A stretch of DNA of 64,000 nt from Profundibacter sp033851955. Lineage in GTDB: Bacteria > Pseudomonadota > Alphaproteobacteria > Rhodobacterales > Rhodobacteraceae. The translations under genes were made by a program, and so were the position numbers. Each line of letters starts with the position of its first letter. Position 1 is the first letter of the stretch. Location of the stretch: assembly GCA_033851955.1 (NCBI GenBank), contig JAWSVK010000022.1, forward strand, positions 1 through 64,000. Direction: 5' to 3'. A model generated the notes under the pieces. It had not been told where the DNA came from and did not search any database. It was given only the letters and a program-made list of their open reading frames with translations. Shown here piece after piece: positions 23,703-33,039 of this stretch.

Positions 23703-24049
23703 TGGTGCGTCAATAACCCCGACACGCCTCGGCAATCAGCCTTAAGAATCACATTTGGGTACTATTCCTTACAAAACAGAGGGTTAGATCAAGTGATGCG
23801 TCATTATTTGGAAAACACCTACGTCGGGCGGATTTTGACCCTTTTCGGCCTAGGCTTTGAGGCGTTGTAAGTAATACCCAAACAAAATGCTCTGAACTGT
23901 TGACGCATTGGCCAACAAACCCTTCCCATTCAATGGATTGACCACAGATCGGTCCCTATCAGTCGTATTTTTGGTCGCGTTTGATCAAAATTTTGGCTAA
24001 ATTGGATGGAATAACAGACCCTGCCCGATACAAGTGAAAGCCCGCCAGA
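23703..24049. other. Intergenic region with one doubtful small ORF
   Basis: No clear gene. An ATG at 23796 opens a 24-codon frame to 23870 (MRHYLENTYVGRILTLFGLG...), with a GAGGG purine run upstream and a hydrophobic C-half. Length and position would fit a small membrane peptide, but nothing else supports it. The remainder is AT-rich and probably holds the promoter of the next gene. Confidence 0.35.
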
Positions 24050-25015
24050 ATGCAAGATAACACCAACTCTTCGTCGATGGATTCACAAACCCAAGAGTGG
24101 CTTGACGACCTTGATGATATTGGGGAACTGCGCGGTTATTTTGAACCCTTGGGGCAAAACCATTTCGCGGTGCTGACGGATGCATCGCCAACCTTGCTTG
24201 TGACGTTTGAAACGATCGATAGCATTCGCGGCGAAACTGACGATGAACTGCCGCTGGGGTTTAACTTGGTGTCCAAGAATGGCTGGTCACAATTGGCCAT
24301 CATCGCCAACGGCAATACATGGTTTCGGGACCGGTCGCTCTATAGTTATTTTGATCGGCTGGTTGATGACGGATTTTTTGAAGAATTCGATCAGGTCATC
24401 TTCATGGGTGCTGGCATGTGTGGCTATGCGGCGGCGGCGTTTTCGGTGGTTGCACCGGGTTGCACGGTAATGGTCTATAATCCGATTGCCACGCTTGATC
24501 CAAGGGTCACCGAATGGGACGACCGTTTTGGCTCTATGCGGCGCACGTCGTTTACAGATCGCTATGGCTATGCCCCCGATATGGTCGACGCCGCGGATCA
24601 GGTGTTTGTGTTTTATGACCCCGAAGAAGAGCTCGATGCGATGCATGCGGCCCTGTTCACCCGCCCGCATGTCACAAAAATACGCACGCGGCATCTGGGA
24701 CGCCACATTTTGCAGGACATGATCCATATGGACATCTTGCAGCCCTTGCTGGAAACCGCAGGCGATGGTCAAGATATTGCGGCTCATTTTCACAGCTTGT
24801 TTCGGGCGCGCCATGAATATTCACCCTATCTGCGCCATTTATTGATGCGTCTTGAGGATGATGACCGCAGCATGTTGTCGGGCCTGTTATGCCGCAATGT
24901 TGTGAACCGGATGAAAGCGCCCCGTTTCAGGCGTCGCTTGATCGAAATTGAGAAACAATTGAGCGATTCCGGTCGTAGCCTGCCCAAACTGCGCGATAAA
25001 GAAGCTGCCGAGTAG
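24050..25015 (+). CDS. Conserved Roseobacter-group protein of unknown function
   Basis: 321 aa, soluble, acidic, no signal peptide. A central segment VIFMGAGMCGYAAAAFSVVAPG (about residues 115-136) looks like a strand, tight turn and helix, as in alpha/beta-hydrolase nucleophile elbows, but with Cys in place of Ser. The C-terminal 80 residues are helical and basic. Homologues in Rhodobacteraceae have been labelled phosphoadenosine phosphosulfate reductase, but I see no PAPS-reductase motif and do not adopt that name. ATG 24050 has only a weak purine tract upstream; a second in-frame ATG ten codons on is possible. Confidence 0.7.
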   Translation: MQDNTNSSSMDSQTQEWLDDLDDIGELRGYFEPLGQNHFAVLTDASPTLLVTFETIDSIRGETDDELPLGFNLVSKNGWSQLAIIANGNTWFRDRSLYSYFDRLVDDGFFEEFDQVIFMGAGMCGYAAAAFSVVAPGCTVMVYNPIATLDPRVTEWDDRFGSMRRTSFTDRYGYAPDMVDAADQVFVFYDPEEELDAMHAALFTRPHVTKIRTRHLGRHILQDMIHMDILQPLLETAGDGQDIAAHFHSLFRARHEYSPYLRHLLMRLEDDDRSMLSGLLCRNVVNRMKAPRFRRRLIEIEKQLSDSGRSLPKLRDKEAAE

Positions 25016-25134
25016 TTCGCAGCCGGGTGCTCACCGCTAAAACCCGTTTAAAATTCAGTTTTTCACAGGTATTAGCAATTTATTTATAATTATCATCAAC
25101 TCTGACCCTAATGATCCAATAGGGGGATATTTTG

Positions 25135-25479
25135 ATGTTAAACCAATTGCCTGCCGATGAACTTGCCAATCTTCAGGGTGAAATACGCAACCTGCGCGCA
25201 CGCGAAGTCGCGCTGCGGCGCTGTTTCACAGAGGACTGCGACAACGGGCTGTATGAAGGCTTTGAATTTGATGTGGTCGTGCGGATGCAAAAGCGTTGTG
25301 TGCTGAACCAAAACCGCCTGCCAGCGGAAATTTTGAACGATCCGCAGTATTTCGACATCAGATATTCGCCGACGGTGCGGGTAAAACCACGTTCCGAGCC
25401 GCGCCTGCCGATGGACTTCAGCCAATCCGGTGTCAGCGGTGCTGCGGACAATTTCGACGTTATCGAGACTTGGACCTGA
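25135..25479 (+). CDS. Hypothetical protein
   Basis: 114 aa. The N-terminal third is a charged helix (DELANLQGEIRNLRAREVALRR), followed by a strand-rich middle (EGFEFDVVVRMQKRC) and an Arg/Pro-rich tail. No known domain is recognised. AGGGGG eight bases before ATG 25135 and an AT-rich promoter-like stretch at 25070-25100 support expression. A TTG three bases earlier is less likely. It stands alone between the unknown gene above and pyrC. Confidence 0.6.
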   Translation: MLNQLPADELANLQGEIRNLRAREVALRRCFTEDCDNGLYEGFEFDVVVRMQKRCVLNQNRLPAEILNDPQYFDIRYSPTVRVKPRSEPRLPMDFSQSGVSGAADNFDVIETWT

Positions 25480-25558
25480 CCCTTTTTACGATGAAATCTG
25501 CCGGTTTTGGTAAATAGACGTGGCATGGCGGGGCGTGATTGTGTAATCCGACCCCGTA

Positions 25559-26599
25559 ATGACAGATCAAATCACCTTAACCCGCCCCGATGACTGGCAC
25601 CTGCATTTGCGCGATGGCGCGATGCTGGCCGCTGTGTTGCCCGAAACCACCCGCGATTTTGCGCGCGCGATCATCATGCCTAATCTGGTGCCCCCTGTGG
25701 TGACCAGTCATGATGCCGCCGCCTATAAGGCACGGATCATGGCGGCGATGCCAAAGGGGGCTGACTTTACCCCCTTGATGACGCTTTACCTCACTGAGGA
25801 AACCGACGCCGATGACGTGGCCGCGGCCCATGCAAGTGGCTTGATATCGGCTGTGAAGCTGTACCCGGCTGGCGCCACCACAAATTCGGCCTCGGGCGTG
25901 GCTGATTTTGACAAAGTGCGCGGCGTGTTGGAACGGATGGCCGAGATAGGCCTGCCGCTCTGTGTGCACGGCGAAGTCACGGACGCGGATGTGGACATCT
26001 TTGACCGTGAAGCGGTGTTTATTGACCGCGTGTTAGACCCGATCCGGCAAAAAACACCCGATCTGCGTGTCGTGATGGAACATATAACCACCTCGGACGG
26101 GGTGGATTACGTGAAAAGCGCCGATAAAAACCTAGCGGCCACCATCACAACCCACCATCTGATCATCAACCGCAACGACATCTTGGTCGGTGGCATCAAA
26201 CCGCATTACTATTGCCTGCCTGTCGCCAAACGCGAAAGCCACCGCTTGGCTCTGCGCGCGGCTGCTACGGGCGCAGATGCTCGGTTCTTCCTTGGCACCG
26301 ATTCAGCGCCCCACACTGACCCCAACAAGCTTAGCGCCTGTGGCTGTGCTGGCTGTTTCACCGCCCCAAACACCATGCCAATCCTTGCGCATGTGTTTGA
26401 AGACGAAAACGCGCTGGCCAATCTCGAAGGCTTCACCTCTCTACATGGTCCCGCTTTTTACGGGCTCAAACCCAATGCGACCAAATTGACCATGACCAAA
26501 GGCGCTATAACCCCGCGCCCCGAAAAACTGATCACCGCCGAGGGCGAAGTCACCGTGTTTGACCCCGGCTTTGATCTGTTGTGGCAAGTCACCCCCTAA
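25559..26599 (+). CDS. pyrC: Dihydroorotase
   Basis: 346 aa, type II dihydroorotase. Metal ligands are in place: HLHLRDG near the N-terminus, the carboxylated Lys in AVKLYPAGATTNS (about residue 99), His in CVHGEV and VMEHITT, and Asp in GTDSAPH. It closes carbamoyl-aspartate to dihydroorotate in pyrimidine synthesis, in the cytoplasm. It precedes pyrE by about 60 bases, forming a pyrC-pyrE pair. The short gap contains a Roseobacter-type element. Confidence 0.96.
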   Translation: MTDQITLTRPDDWHLHLRDGAMLAAVLPETTRDFARAIIMPNLVPPVVTSHDAAAYKARIMAAMPKGADFTPLMTLYLTEETDADDVAAAHASGLISAVKLYPAGATTNSASGVADFDKVRGVLERMAEIGLPLCVHGEVTDADVDIFDREAVFIDRVLDPIRQKTPDLRVVMEHITTSDGVDYVKSADKNLAATITTHHLIINRNDILVGGIKPHYYCLPVAKRESHRLALRAAATGADARFFLGTDSAPHTDPNKLSACGCAGCFTAPNTMPILAHVFEDENALANLEGFTSLHGPAFYGLKPNATKLTMTKGAITPRPEKLITAEGEVTVFDPGFDLLWQVTP

Positions 26600-26606
26600 C
26601 CCATTT

Positions 26607-26638
26607 TTGTTCTTTTAAATATCCGCGCCGCAGGCATA
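26607..26638 (+). repeat. Roseobacter-type intergenic element (pyrC-pyrE gap)
   Basis: TTCTTTTAAATATCCGCGCCGCAGGCATA is a diverged member of the family seen at 39866-39903 (same orientation) and 11219-11256 (inverted). Confidence 0.55.
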
Positions 26639-26660
26639 AAAACCAAAAAGGTCCCCAGAT

Positions 26661-27335
26661 ATGATCCCGACAACATTCCCGCCCAAAGAAGAAATCGCTC
26701 GCCTGACAGCGCGTATGCTGCTCGAGATCAAGGCCGTGCATTTCAATGCCAGCGAGCCGTTCACATTGGCCTCGGGTCTGCCCAGCCCGACCTACATTGA
26801 TTGCCGCACGCCCATTTCACATCCGCGCATCCGTTCCACCATGATGGACTTCATGGTCACCACCGTCATGCGCGACGCGGGCTTTGAGGCCTTCGACAAT
26901 ATCGCCGGTGGCGAAACGGCGGGCATTCCCTTTGCGGCCCTTGTGGCCGAGCGCATGGGGCTGCCGATGACTTATGTTCGCAAAAAACCCAAAGGCTACG
27001 GCCGTGGCGCACGCATTGAAGGGGACATGTCTGAGGGGCAGAATGTGCTGTTGGTCGAGGATCTGACCACAGACGGTGGCTCAAAGCTGTCCTTCGTTGA
27101 TGCGATTCGCGAAACCGGCGCCAATTGCGCCCATACGGCTGTGATTTTCTATTACGACATCTTTCCCGAGACCCAGAAAACCTTGGGCGATCACGGCGTT
27201 ACACTGCATCACCTGTGCACGTGGTGGGATGTTCTGGCCGAGGCCAAGGCCAGCAATGCCTTTGACACGGCCACCTTAACCGAGGTCGAAAGTTTTTTGT
27301 CGGCACCACGGGCTTGGCAGGACGCGCGAAAATAA
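26661..27335 (+). CDS. pyrE: Orotate phosphoribosyltransferase
   Basis: 224 aa. The PRPP-binding loop VLLVEDLTTDGGSKLSF (about residues 130-146), catalytic-loop Lys residues in TYVRKKPKGYGRGARIEG and the N-terminal FTLASGLPSPTYIDCR are intact. It joins orotate to PRPP, making OMP in pyrimidine synthesis. Translated from ATG 26661 shortly after pyrC, presumably on the same transcript. Confidence 0.95.
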   Translation: MIPTTFPPKEEIARLTARMLLEIKAVHFNASEPFTLASGLPSPTYIDCRTPISHPRIRSTMMDFMVTTVMRDAGFEAFDNIAGGETAGIPFAALVAERMGLPMTYVRKKPKGYGRGARIEGDMSEGQNVLLVEDLTTDGGSKLSFVDAIRETGANCAHTAVIFYYDIFPETQKTLGDHGVTLHHLCTWWDVLAEAKASNAFDTATLTEVESFLSAPRAWQDARK

Positions 27336-27347
27336 TTTCCGCATAAA

Positions 27348-27364
27348 TATCGAATATTTCGATA
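27348..27364. promoter_or_regulatory. AT-rich inverted repeat upstream of dnaB
   Basis: TATCGAA-TAT-TTCGATA is a perfect seven-base inverted repeat in the 143-base gap between pyrE and dnaB. It could be an operator or a small hairpin. No regulator is assigned. Confidence 0.35.
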
Positions 27365-27478
27365 AATACGTGTAGGCAGCCGCTAGATGTGGTATGCCTA
27401 CTCTATCCACAGGTTTATACAATTTGCGCTGGCAACAGTGGCAGATTAAGCAATTCCAGTGGGACAAGAGGGTGAGAC

Positions 27479-28987
27479 ATGAACGAAATTGCGCCAATCG
27501 GTACGGGGAATGCAGGCCAAGATGAGGCAGGTATCAATGAATCCATGCCGCATAACGTCGAGGCTGAACAACAGCTGTTGGGCGCGATCCTGACCAACAA
27601 TGATATTTTCGACCGTGTGGCAGCCATCATCGGCCCACAGCATTTCTACGAGCCCGTCCACGCTCGCATTTACGAGATCGCCTCCAGCCGGATTGCCAAG
27701 AACAATCTGGCCTCTCCTGTGACGCTTAAGGCATTCATGGAAGAGGATGAGGGCCTGAAAGAGCTGGGTGGGCCAGCCTATTTGGTGCGCCTTGCGGGGG
27801 CGGCGATTTCCAGCTTTGCGGCGCGCGATTACGCGCAGATGATATACGATCTGTCGATCCGGCGCGAATTGATGGGGCTTGGGCGTGACATTGCGGACAA
27901 AGCCGCCAAGGTCGACATCGCGTCAGAGCCAAAAGAGCAAATCGTCGAGGCCGAACAAGCGCTTTATGCCTTGGGCGAACAGGGCCAGACCGACAGCGGT
28001 TTCCAATCCTTTCTTCGGGCCGTTACGGATGCGGTGAACTCTGCCAACGCGGCCTATCAACGTGATGGCGACATGTCGGGCATTTCAACCGGCCTGATTG
28101 AGTTGGACAAAAAACTCGGTGGCTTGCACCCGTCGGATTTGTTGATCCTGGCGGGGCGACCCTCGATGGGGAAAACCTCATTGGCGACCAACATCGCTTA
28201 TAACATCGCCAAGGCCTATCAAAAAGGCACCCTGCATGATGGCTCCGAGGGCGCTGTCACCGGTGGTGTTGTCGGCTTCTACAGCCTCGAGATGTCGGCC
28301 GAACAGCTGGCGGCACGGATCCTGTCCGAGGCCTCTGAAATCCCGAGCGAACAAATCCGCCGCGGCGACATGAACGAAGAAGAATTCCGCCGCTTTGTCG
28401 AGGCGGCCAAGCAGTTGGAATCCTGCCCGCTGTTTATTGACGACACCCCTGCCCTGCCCATCAGTCAGCTGGCGGCGCGCGCGCGGCGTTTGAAACGGAC
28501 CCACGGGTTGGATGTGTTGATGGTGGACTATTTGCAGCTGGTGCGTCCCGCCACCGCCAAAGACAGCCGCGTGAACGAGGTTTCCGAGATCACGCAGGGC
28601 CTAAAAGCCATCGCCAAGGAATTGGAAATTCCGGTGATTGCGCTGTCGCAGTTGTCACGCCAAGTGGAAAGCCGCGATGATAAACGCCCACAACTGTCGG
28701 ATTTGCGGGAATCTGGTTCGATTGAGCAAGATGCGGATGTCGTGATGTTTGTGTACCGCGAGGAATACTATAAAGAGCGCGAAAAGCCGGGCGACCATGA
28801 GTTGGACAAAATGCAAGGCTGGATCGCGGAGATGGATGCTTTGCGCGGCAAGGCCGAGGTGGTTATTGGCAAGCAACGTCACGGCCCAATCGGCCATGTC
28901 GAGCTGTCCTTTGAGGGCCAGTTCACGCGCTTTGGCAATTTGGTCAAGCCTTGGCAAGAACAGGGCGAAGGCGACGACAGCTTCTAG
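27479..28987 (+). CDS. dnaB: Replicative DNA helicase DnaB
   Basis: 502 aa. The N-terminal domain (NVEAEQQLLGAILTNN) is followed by a RecA-type motor domain with Walker A GRPSMGKTSLA (about residue 225), Walker B VLMVDYLQL (about 345) and LSQLSRQVESRDDKRPQLSDLRESG, the hallmark of DnaB-family helicases. It unwinds DNA ahead of the replisome as a ring hexamer. No intein is present. GAGGGTGAGAC precedes ATG 27479. Convergent with the desaturase-like gene. Confidence 0.97.
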   Translation: MNEIAPIGTGNAGQDEAGINESMPHNVEAEQQLLGAILTNNDIFDRVAAIIGPQHFYEPVHARIYEIASSRIAKNNLASPVTLKAFMEEDEGLKELGGPAYLVRLAGAAISSFAARDYAQMIYDLSIRRELMGLGRDIADKAAKVDIASEPKEQIVEAEQALYALGEQGQTDSGFQSFLRAVTDAVNSANAAYQRDGDMSGISTGLIELDKKLGGLHPSDLLILAGRPSMGKTSLATNIAYNIAKAYQKGTLHDGSEGAVTGGVVGFYSLEMSAEQLAARILSEASEIPSEQIRRGDMNEEEFRRFVEAAKQLESCPLFIDDTPALPISQLAARARRLKRTHGLDVLMVDYLQLVRPATAKDSRVNEVSEITQGLKAIAKELEIPVIALSQLSRQVESRDDKRPQLSDLRESGSIEQDADVVMFVYREEYYKEREKPGDHELDKMQGWIAEMDALRGKAEVVIGKQRHGPIGHVELSFEGQFTRFGNLVKPWQEQGEGDDSF

Positions 28988-29034
28988 CGGTCAGACCATC
29001 CGTTTTGTTTGCGGCAGCTGTGATCGCTATTTTT
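28985..29034 (+). terminator. Possible terminator after dnaB
   Basis: TAGCGGTC and GATCGCTA can pair (one G-U) across a 29-base loop, followed by TTTTT. The long loop makes it uncertain; it overlaps the 3' end of the convergent gene. Confidence 0.3.
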
Positions 29035-30163
29035 CAGGCTTCTTAAACGGGTGAAGCAGCTGCTTAAAATATCCCTTAGGCACACCCCCGCCCGCCACAC
29101 CGTATTTCTTTGGCCATTCGTCTTTGGGCAAATGGTGGGTGCCAAACAACCAATCCAGCAGCGGGAAATGCGTCGCGTAATTGATATCAATTGCAGCCCG
29201 TTCTGAGCCGTGATGCCAATGGTGAAACCGTGGCGTGACCAAAAACCGCTCAATAAAACTAAAGCTCACCCCAAGGTTGGAATGGATGAACGACGAGTAG
29301 AAATACACGATCAGCAAATAGACCTGAATGGCCTCAGGCTTGAACCCCAAGGTGAAGATCGGCACAGCCGTTAAACCGCGCAGCACCGCGATTTCCAGAA
29401 AATGCATCCGCGCGCCTGCAAGCCAATCCATATTTTGCGTCGAGTGGTGAATGGAATGGAAACGCCACAGAAACGGAAACGTGTGAAATGCGCGGTGCAC
29501 CCAATATTGCACAAAATCAGTCGCCACCATAATAACCAGAACCTGCACCCAAAATGGCAGCGCCACGATTGTGGCAATCACCCCCGTCATATCGACGGTT
29601 TCATTCACCAAATTGGACGGCCCCATGGTGAGGAACGACAAGATTTGCACCAACATCGAGGAGACCAGATAGTAAAACATATCCTCCTGCCATTCTGGGC
29701 GAAACACGGTTTGCTCTTTTTTGTAGGGCAGGAAACGTTCCAGCGGGACAAACAAAAACCCGATGAACAGCACGTTGATGATAAAGTAGTCCAACCCGAA
29801 ATAGAGCGCTTGGGTGTCTTGCCCAACGGCCGCCGCGGGTATGCTCCCCAGCAATGAGGCGACCAAGGAAATCAACAACCCTGTCCAGCCCAATATCTTG
29901 TTCCGGCTTAGCAGTATGCTGATCAAGGCAAAGGTATAACCCAGCAACAAAACCACACGCAAAAACACGGTCACATAGCCGCTTTCATGGACCATCGCCA
30001 ATTCGGGCATCGTGAATGTTTGCGGGAAAAATCGCACCATAACGATCAACAGCCCCGCTATGCCAGCCAAGATTGACCCAGAGCCGGACAACCAGCCGCT
30101 GCCTAGGGGGCGCGAATGGCGCGGCTTTTCCAACTCGTTTTTGATGTCTTCAATAATGCTCAT
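29027..30163 (-). CDS. Sterol desaturase / fatty acid hydroxylase family membrane protein
   Basis: 378 aa with several hydrophobic segments in the first 200 residues. The eight-histidine di-iron signature is seen in HRAFHTFPFLWRFHSIHHS (HxxxH then HxxHH, about residues 220-240) and HHWHHG plus GTHHLP near 320-350. Such enzymes use O2 to hydroxylate or desaturate lipids in the membrane. Bacterial members act on carotenoids, sterol-like or ornithine lipids, so the substrate remains open. The start at 30163 has only a weak purine tract upstream. Convergent with dnaB and divergent from alr. Confidence 0.88.
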   Translation of the reverse strand: MSIIEDIKNELEKPRHSRPLGSGWLSGSGSILAGIAGLLIVMVRFFPQTFTMPELAMVHESGYVTVFLRVVLLLGYTFALISILLSRNKILGWTGLLISLVASLLGSIPAAAVGQDTQALYFGLDYFIINVLFIGFLFVPLERFLPYKKEQTVFRPEWQEDMFYYLVSSMLVQILSFLTMGPSNLVNETVDMTGVIATIVALPFWVQVLVIMVATDFVQYWVHRAFHTFPFLWRFHSIHHSTQNMDWLAGARMHFLEIAVLRGLTAVPIFTLGFKPEAIQVYLLIVYFYSSFIHSNLGVSFSFIERFLVTPRFHHWHHGSERAAIDINYATHFPLLDWLFGTHHLPKDEWPKKYGVAGGGVPKGYFKQLLHPFKKPEK

Positions 30164-30308
30164 ACCAATTACCTTTTGCCCCGTATCCTACGGCCCGCAG
30201 GCCAGAATACGCGCAGCCTTCTACAAATACGGCGCCAAATCCAGCCAGAAATGCCTTAGACCCTGACATTTATCTTGACCTTACCGCCACAGCCGTCAAA
30301 AACCCCTC

Positions 30309-31355
30309 ATGGGCAGTGCAAATTTAACAATTGATTTAGATGCGATCGTCGCCAATTGGCGGGCGCTTGATGCAATGACAGGTTGCGAAACCGCAGCCGT
30401 GGTCAAGGCCGATGGCTATGGTCTGGGCGCGGATCGGGTGGCCAAGGTTTTGGCGCAGGCCGGTGCGCGGCGGTTTTTCGTGGCCGTGGCCGAAGAAGGT
30501 GCCAAAGTGCGCAATGCTTTGGGGCCGAACGCCGATATTTTGGTGTTCGGCGGTCATATGCGCGGCGACACTGACATGATCAATGATCTGCATCTGACGC
30601 CAATGCTCAATTCGCTTGATCAACTGACCCGCCATTTTGAGGCCCTGCCGAACGCGCCTTTTGGCATTCAGCTGGACAGCGGCATGAACCGTCTGGGCAT
30701 GGAAGCGCCGGAATGGGATGCGGTGCGCGACATCGTTGCATCGCAAAACCCCGTGTTGGTGATGAGCCATCTGGCCTGCGCTGATGAGCCTGACCACGCG
30801 ATGAACCGCCAACAACTGGCCCGTTTTCGCGCCATGACCGATGACATTGCTGCGCCGCGTTCGTTGGCGGCGACCGGAGGCATTCTGCTTGGACCAGAAT
30901 TTCATTTCGATCTGACGCGCCCGGGCATCGGGCTTTATGGCGGTCTGCCATTCAGCGATGCCCAACCTGTGGCGACCCTTTCGCTGCCGGTGATCCAAAC
31001 CCGTGATTTGGTAGCTGGCGAGACCGTAGGCTATGGCAACGCATGGGCCACAAACACCACGGCCATCATCGCCACCCTGTCGGGCGGCTATGCCGATGGG
31101 TTGATGCGCGCGCTTTCGGCTGGGGCGACATTATGGGCCAATGACATCGCCTGCCCGCTGGTGGGCCGCGTTTCGATGGATTTAATCACCGTCGACATAA
31201 GCCATCTGCACGAAGTGCCGCGTCATCTTGATATTTTGGGTCCACATCAAACGGTTGACGCCTTGGCAGATAAGGCCGGCACCATTGGATATGAGGTTCT
31301 GACATCGCTTGGCCCGCGTTATACGCGCCGTTATTCGGGTGGTTTTGCACAATGA
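30309..31355 (+). CDS. alr: Alanine racemase
   Basis: 348 aa, class III PLP fold. The PLP lysine is in AAVVKADGYGLGAD (about residue 34) and the second catalytic base Tyr is in TVGYGNAW (about residue 242). LDSGMNRLGM and CPLVGRVSMDLITVD are family signatures. It makes D-alanine for peptidoglycan. The stop overlaps the start of the MlaE-like permease gene (ATGA), so the envelope genes are co-translated. Confidence 0.94.
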   Translation: MGSANLTIDLDAIVANWRALDAMTGCETAAVVKADGYGLGADRVAKVLAQAGARRFFVAVAEEGAKVRNALGPNADILVFGGHMRGDTDMINDLHLTPMLNSLDQLTRHFEALPNAPFGIQLDSGMNRLGMEAPEWDAVRDIVASQNPVLVMSHLACADEPDHAMNRQQLARFRAMTDDIAAPRSLAATGGILLGPEFHFDLTRPGIGLYGGLPFSDAQPVATLSLPVIQTRDLVAGETVGYGNAWATNTTAIIATLSGGYADGLMRALSAGATLWANDIACPLVGRVSMDLITVDISHLHEVPRHLDILGPHQTVDALADKAGTIGYEVLTSLGPRYTRRYSGGFAQ

Positions 31356-32134
31356 GCCTGCTGGCCCCCGTTGCCCTGATCGGGCGCAACACCTTGGGCG
31401 TCTTGGCCGCCATTGGCCGGATCGCGATCTTTTTCGCGCAAACCATCAGCCACATCGTCCGTCCACCGTTCTATTTCAAAGAATTCGGACAGGCGCTGCT
31501 GACCATCGGCTATTTCAGCCTGCCGGTCGTTGGCCTAACGACGTTTTTCACCGGCGGCGCATTGGCGTTGCAAATCTATGCAGGCGGGGCGCGGTTTAAC
31601 GCCGAGGCTGTTGTGCCTTCAATTGTGGCCATCGGCATGGCGCGGGAACTTGGCCCGGTTTTGGGCGGCTTGATGGTGGCCGCACGGGTTGCGTCGTCAA
31701 TCGCTGCCGAAATTGGCACCATGAAAGTGACCGAGCAAATTGACGCGCTGGTGACGCTTTCAACCCACCCGATGAAGTACCTGACCGTGCCGCGCGTTTT
31801 GGCGGCCACCGTTGCGGTGCCGTTTTTGATTGCCGTGGGCGACAGTATCGGCATCATGGGGGGGTATATCGTCGGGGTGAACCGGCTGGATTTCAACTCG
31901 GCGGCTTACCTGCACAACACGGTCGATTTTCTAGAAAGCTGGGATGTTGTTTCGGGCCTGATTAAGGGCGCTGTGTTTGGGTTTATCGTGGCTTTGATGG
32001 GCTGCTATTACGGCATGAACTCGGGCCGCGGGGCGCAGGGTGTGGGCTATGCAACCAAATCCGCGGTGGTGGCGGCGTCAATCCTGATCCTCGCCTCAAA
32101 TTACCTGTTAACAGAATTGTTTTTCTCAGCATGA
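31352..32134 (+). CDS. mlaE: MlaE-family ABC transporter permease
   Basis: 260 aa with five or six hydrophobic segments, the conserved ELGPVLGGLMVAARVASSIAAE loop (about residues 100-120) and EQIDALVTLSTHPMKYL, diagnostic of MlaE/YrbE permeases. The complex traffics phospholipid between inner and outer membranes to keep the outer leaflet asymmetric. It overlaps alr and mlaF by four bases each. mlaD, mlaC and mlaB are not next to it. Confidence 0.9.
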   Translation: MSLLAPVALIGRNTLGVLAAIGRIAIFFAQTISHIVRPPFYFKEFGQALLTIGYFSLPVVGLTTFFTGGALALQIYAGGARFNAEAVVPSIVAIGMARELGPVLGGLMVAARVASSIAAEIGTMKVTEQIDALVTLSTHPMKYLTVPRVLAATVAVPFLIAVGDSIGIMGGYIVGVNRLDFNSAAYLHNTVDFLESWDVVSGLIKGAVFGFIVALMGCYYGMNSGRGAQGVGYATKSAVVAASILILASNYLLTELFFSA

Positions 32135-32877
32135 TTACGCTTGATAATGTCCATAAGGCCTTTGGTGCCAACAAGGTTTTGCAAGGGGTCAACCTGAGCA
32201 TAGCGCGGGGCGAAAGCCTGGTGATTATTGGCGGATCAGGCACCGGTAAATCGGTGGCGCTCAAATCCATTTTGGGGCTGGTGACGCCTGACAGTGGCAC
32301 CATCACCGTTGATGGTCAGGACGTGACCCGCGTTGAGCGCGACGCGTTTTTGGCACGTTTCGGGATGCTGTTTCAGGGTGGCGCGTTGTTTGACAGTCTG
32401 ACGGTTTGGCAAAACGTTGCGTTTCGTTTGCTGCGCGGCTCGCTAAAGCGGCCCATCGATGAGGCCCGCGACATTGCAATTGAAAAGCTACGCCGCGTTG
32501 GGCTGAAACCCGAGGTGGCCGATCTGTTCCCAGCTGAATTGTCAGGCGGGATGCAAAAACGCGTCGGGCTGGCCCGCGCCATAGCGGCCGAGCCCGAAAT
32601 CATCTTTTTTGATGAGCCGACAACGGGGCTGGACCCCATCATGTCTGGCGTCATTAACGAGCTGATCCGCGAGATCGTGGTTGAAATGGGGGCCACGGCC
32701 ATGACCATCACCCATGATATGTCATCGGTACGGGCCATCGCCGACAAAGTCGCCATGCTGCACGACGGGGTTATTCAATGGACAGGGCCTGTGGCCGAGA
32801 TGGACAACAGTGGTGATCCTTATCTGGACCAGTTCATTCATGGCCGCGCTGAGGGGCCAATCGAGGCTGTTCGCTGA
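32131..32877 (+). CDS. mlaF: MlaF-family ABC transporter ATP-binding protein
   Basis: 248 aa ABC ATPase. Walker A GGSGTGKSVALK (about residue 36), Q-loop LFQGGALFDSLTVWQN, signature LSGGMQKRVGLARAI (about 136), Walker B EIIFFDEPTTGLDP and H-loop TITHDM. The GALFDSLTV sequence after the Q-loop is typical of MlaF. It powers the MlaE permease. Last gene of the alr-mlaE-mlaF operon. Confidence 0.92.
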   Translation: MITLDNVHKAFGANKVLQGVNLSIARGESLVIIGGSGTGKSVALKSILGLVTPDSGTITVDGQDVTRVERDAFLARFGMLFQGGALFDSLTVWQNVAFRLLRGSLKRPIDEARDIAIEKLRRVGLKPEVADLFPAELSGGMQKRVGLARAIAAEPEIIFFDEPTTGLDPIMSGVINELIREIVVEMGATAMTITHDMSSVRAIADKVAMLHDGVIQWTGPVAEMDNSGDPYLDQFIHGRAEGPIEAVR

Positions 32878-33039
32878 TCACTGTTTCCATGAAAGAAACA
32901 ATGCATCCAGTTTACGATGTATTTCCCCCAATATTCCCCCTTAACGGTTAACTGATTCTAAACTAATACTGGCAGCCGTGAACTTGGCCCAATTTCTGCT
33001 GCTGGTGCGGGCCTGTGATGATTGCTGGGGGATTATTTT

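Noticed and set aside
32935..32955. TTAACGGTTAAC as a CtrA-type site
   Set aside because: CtrA half-sites need a seven-base gap; here it is three.
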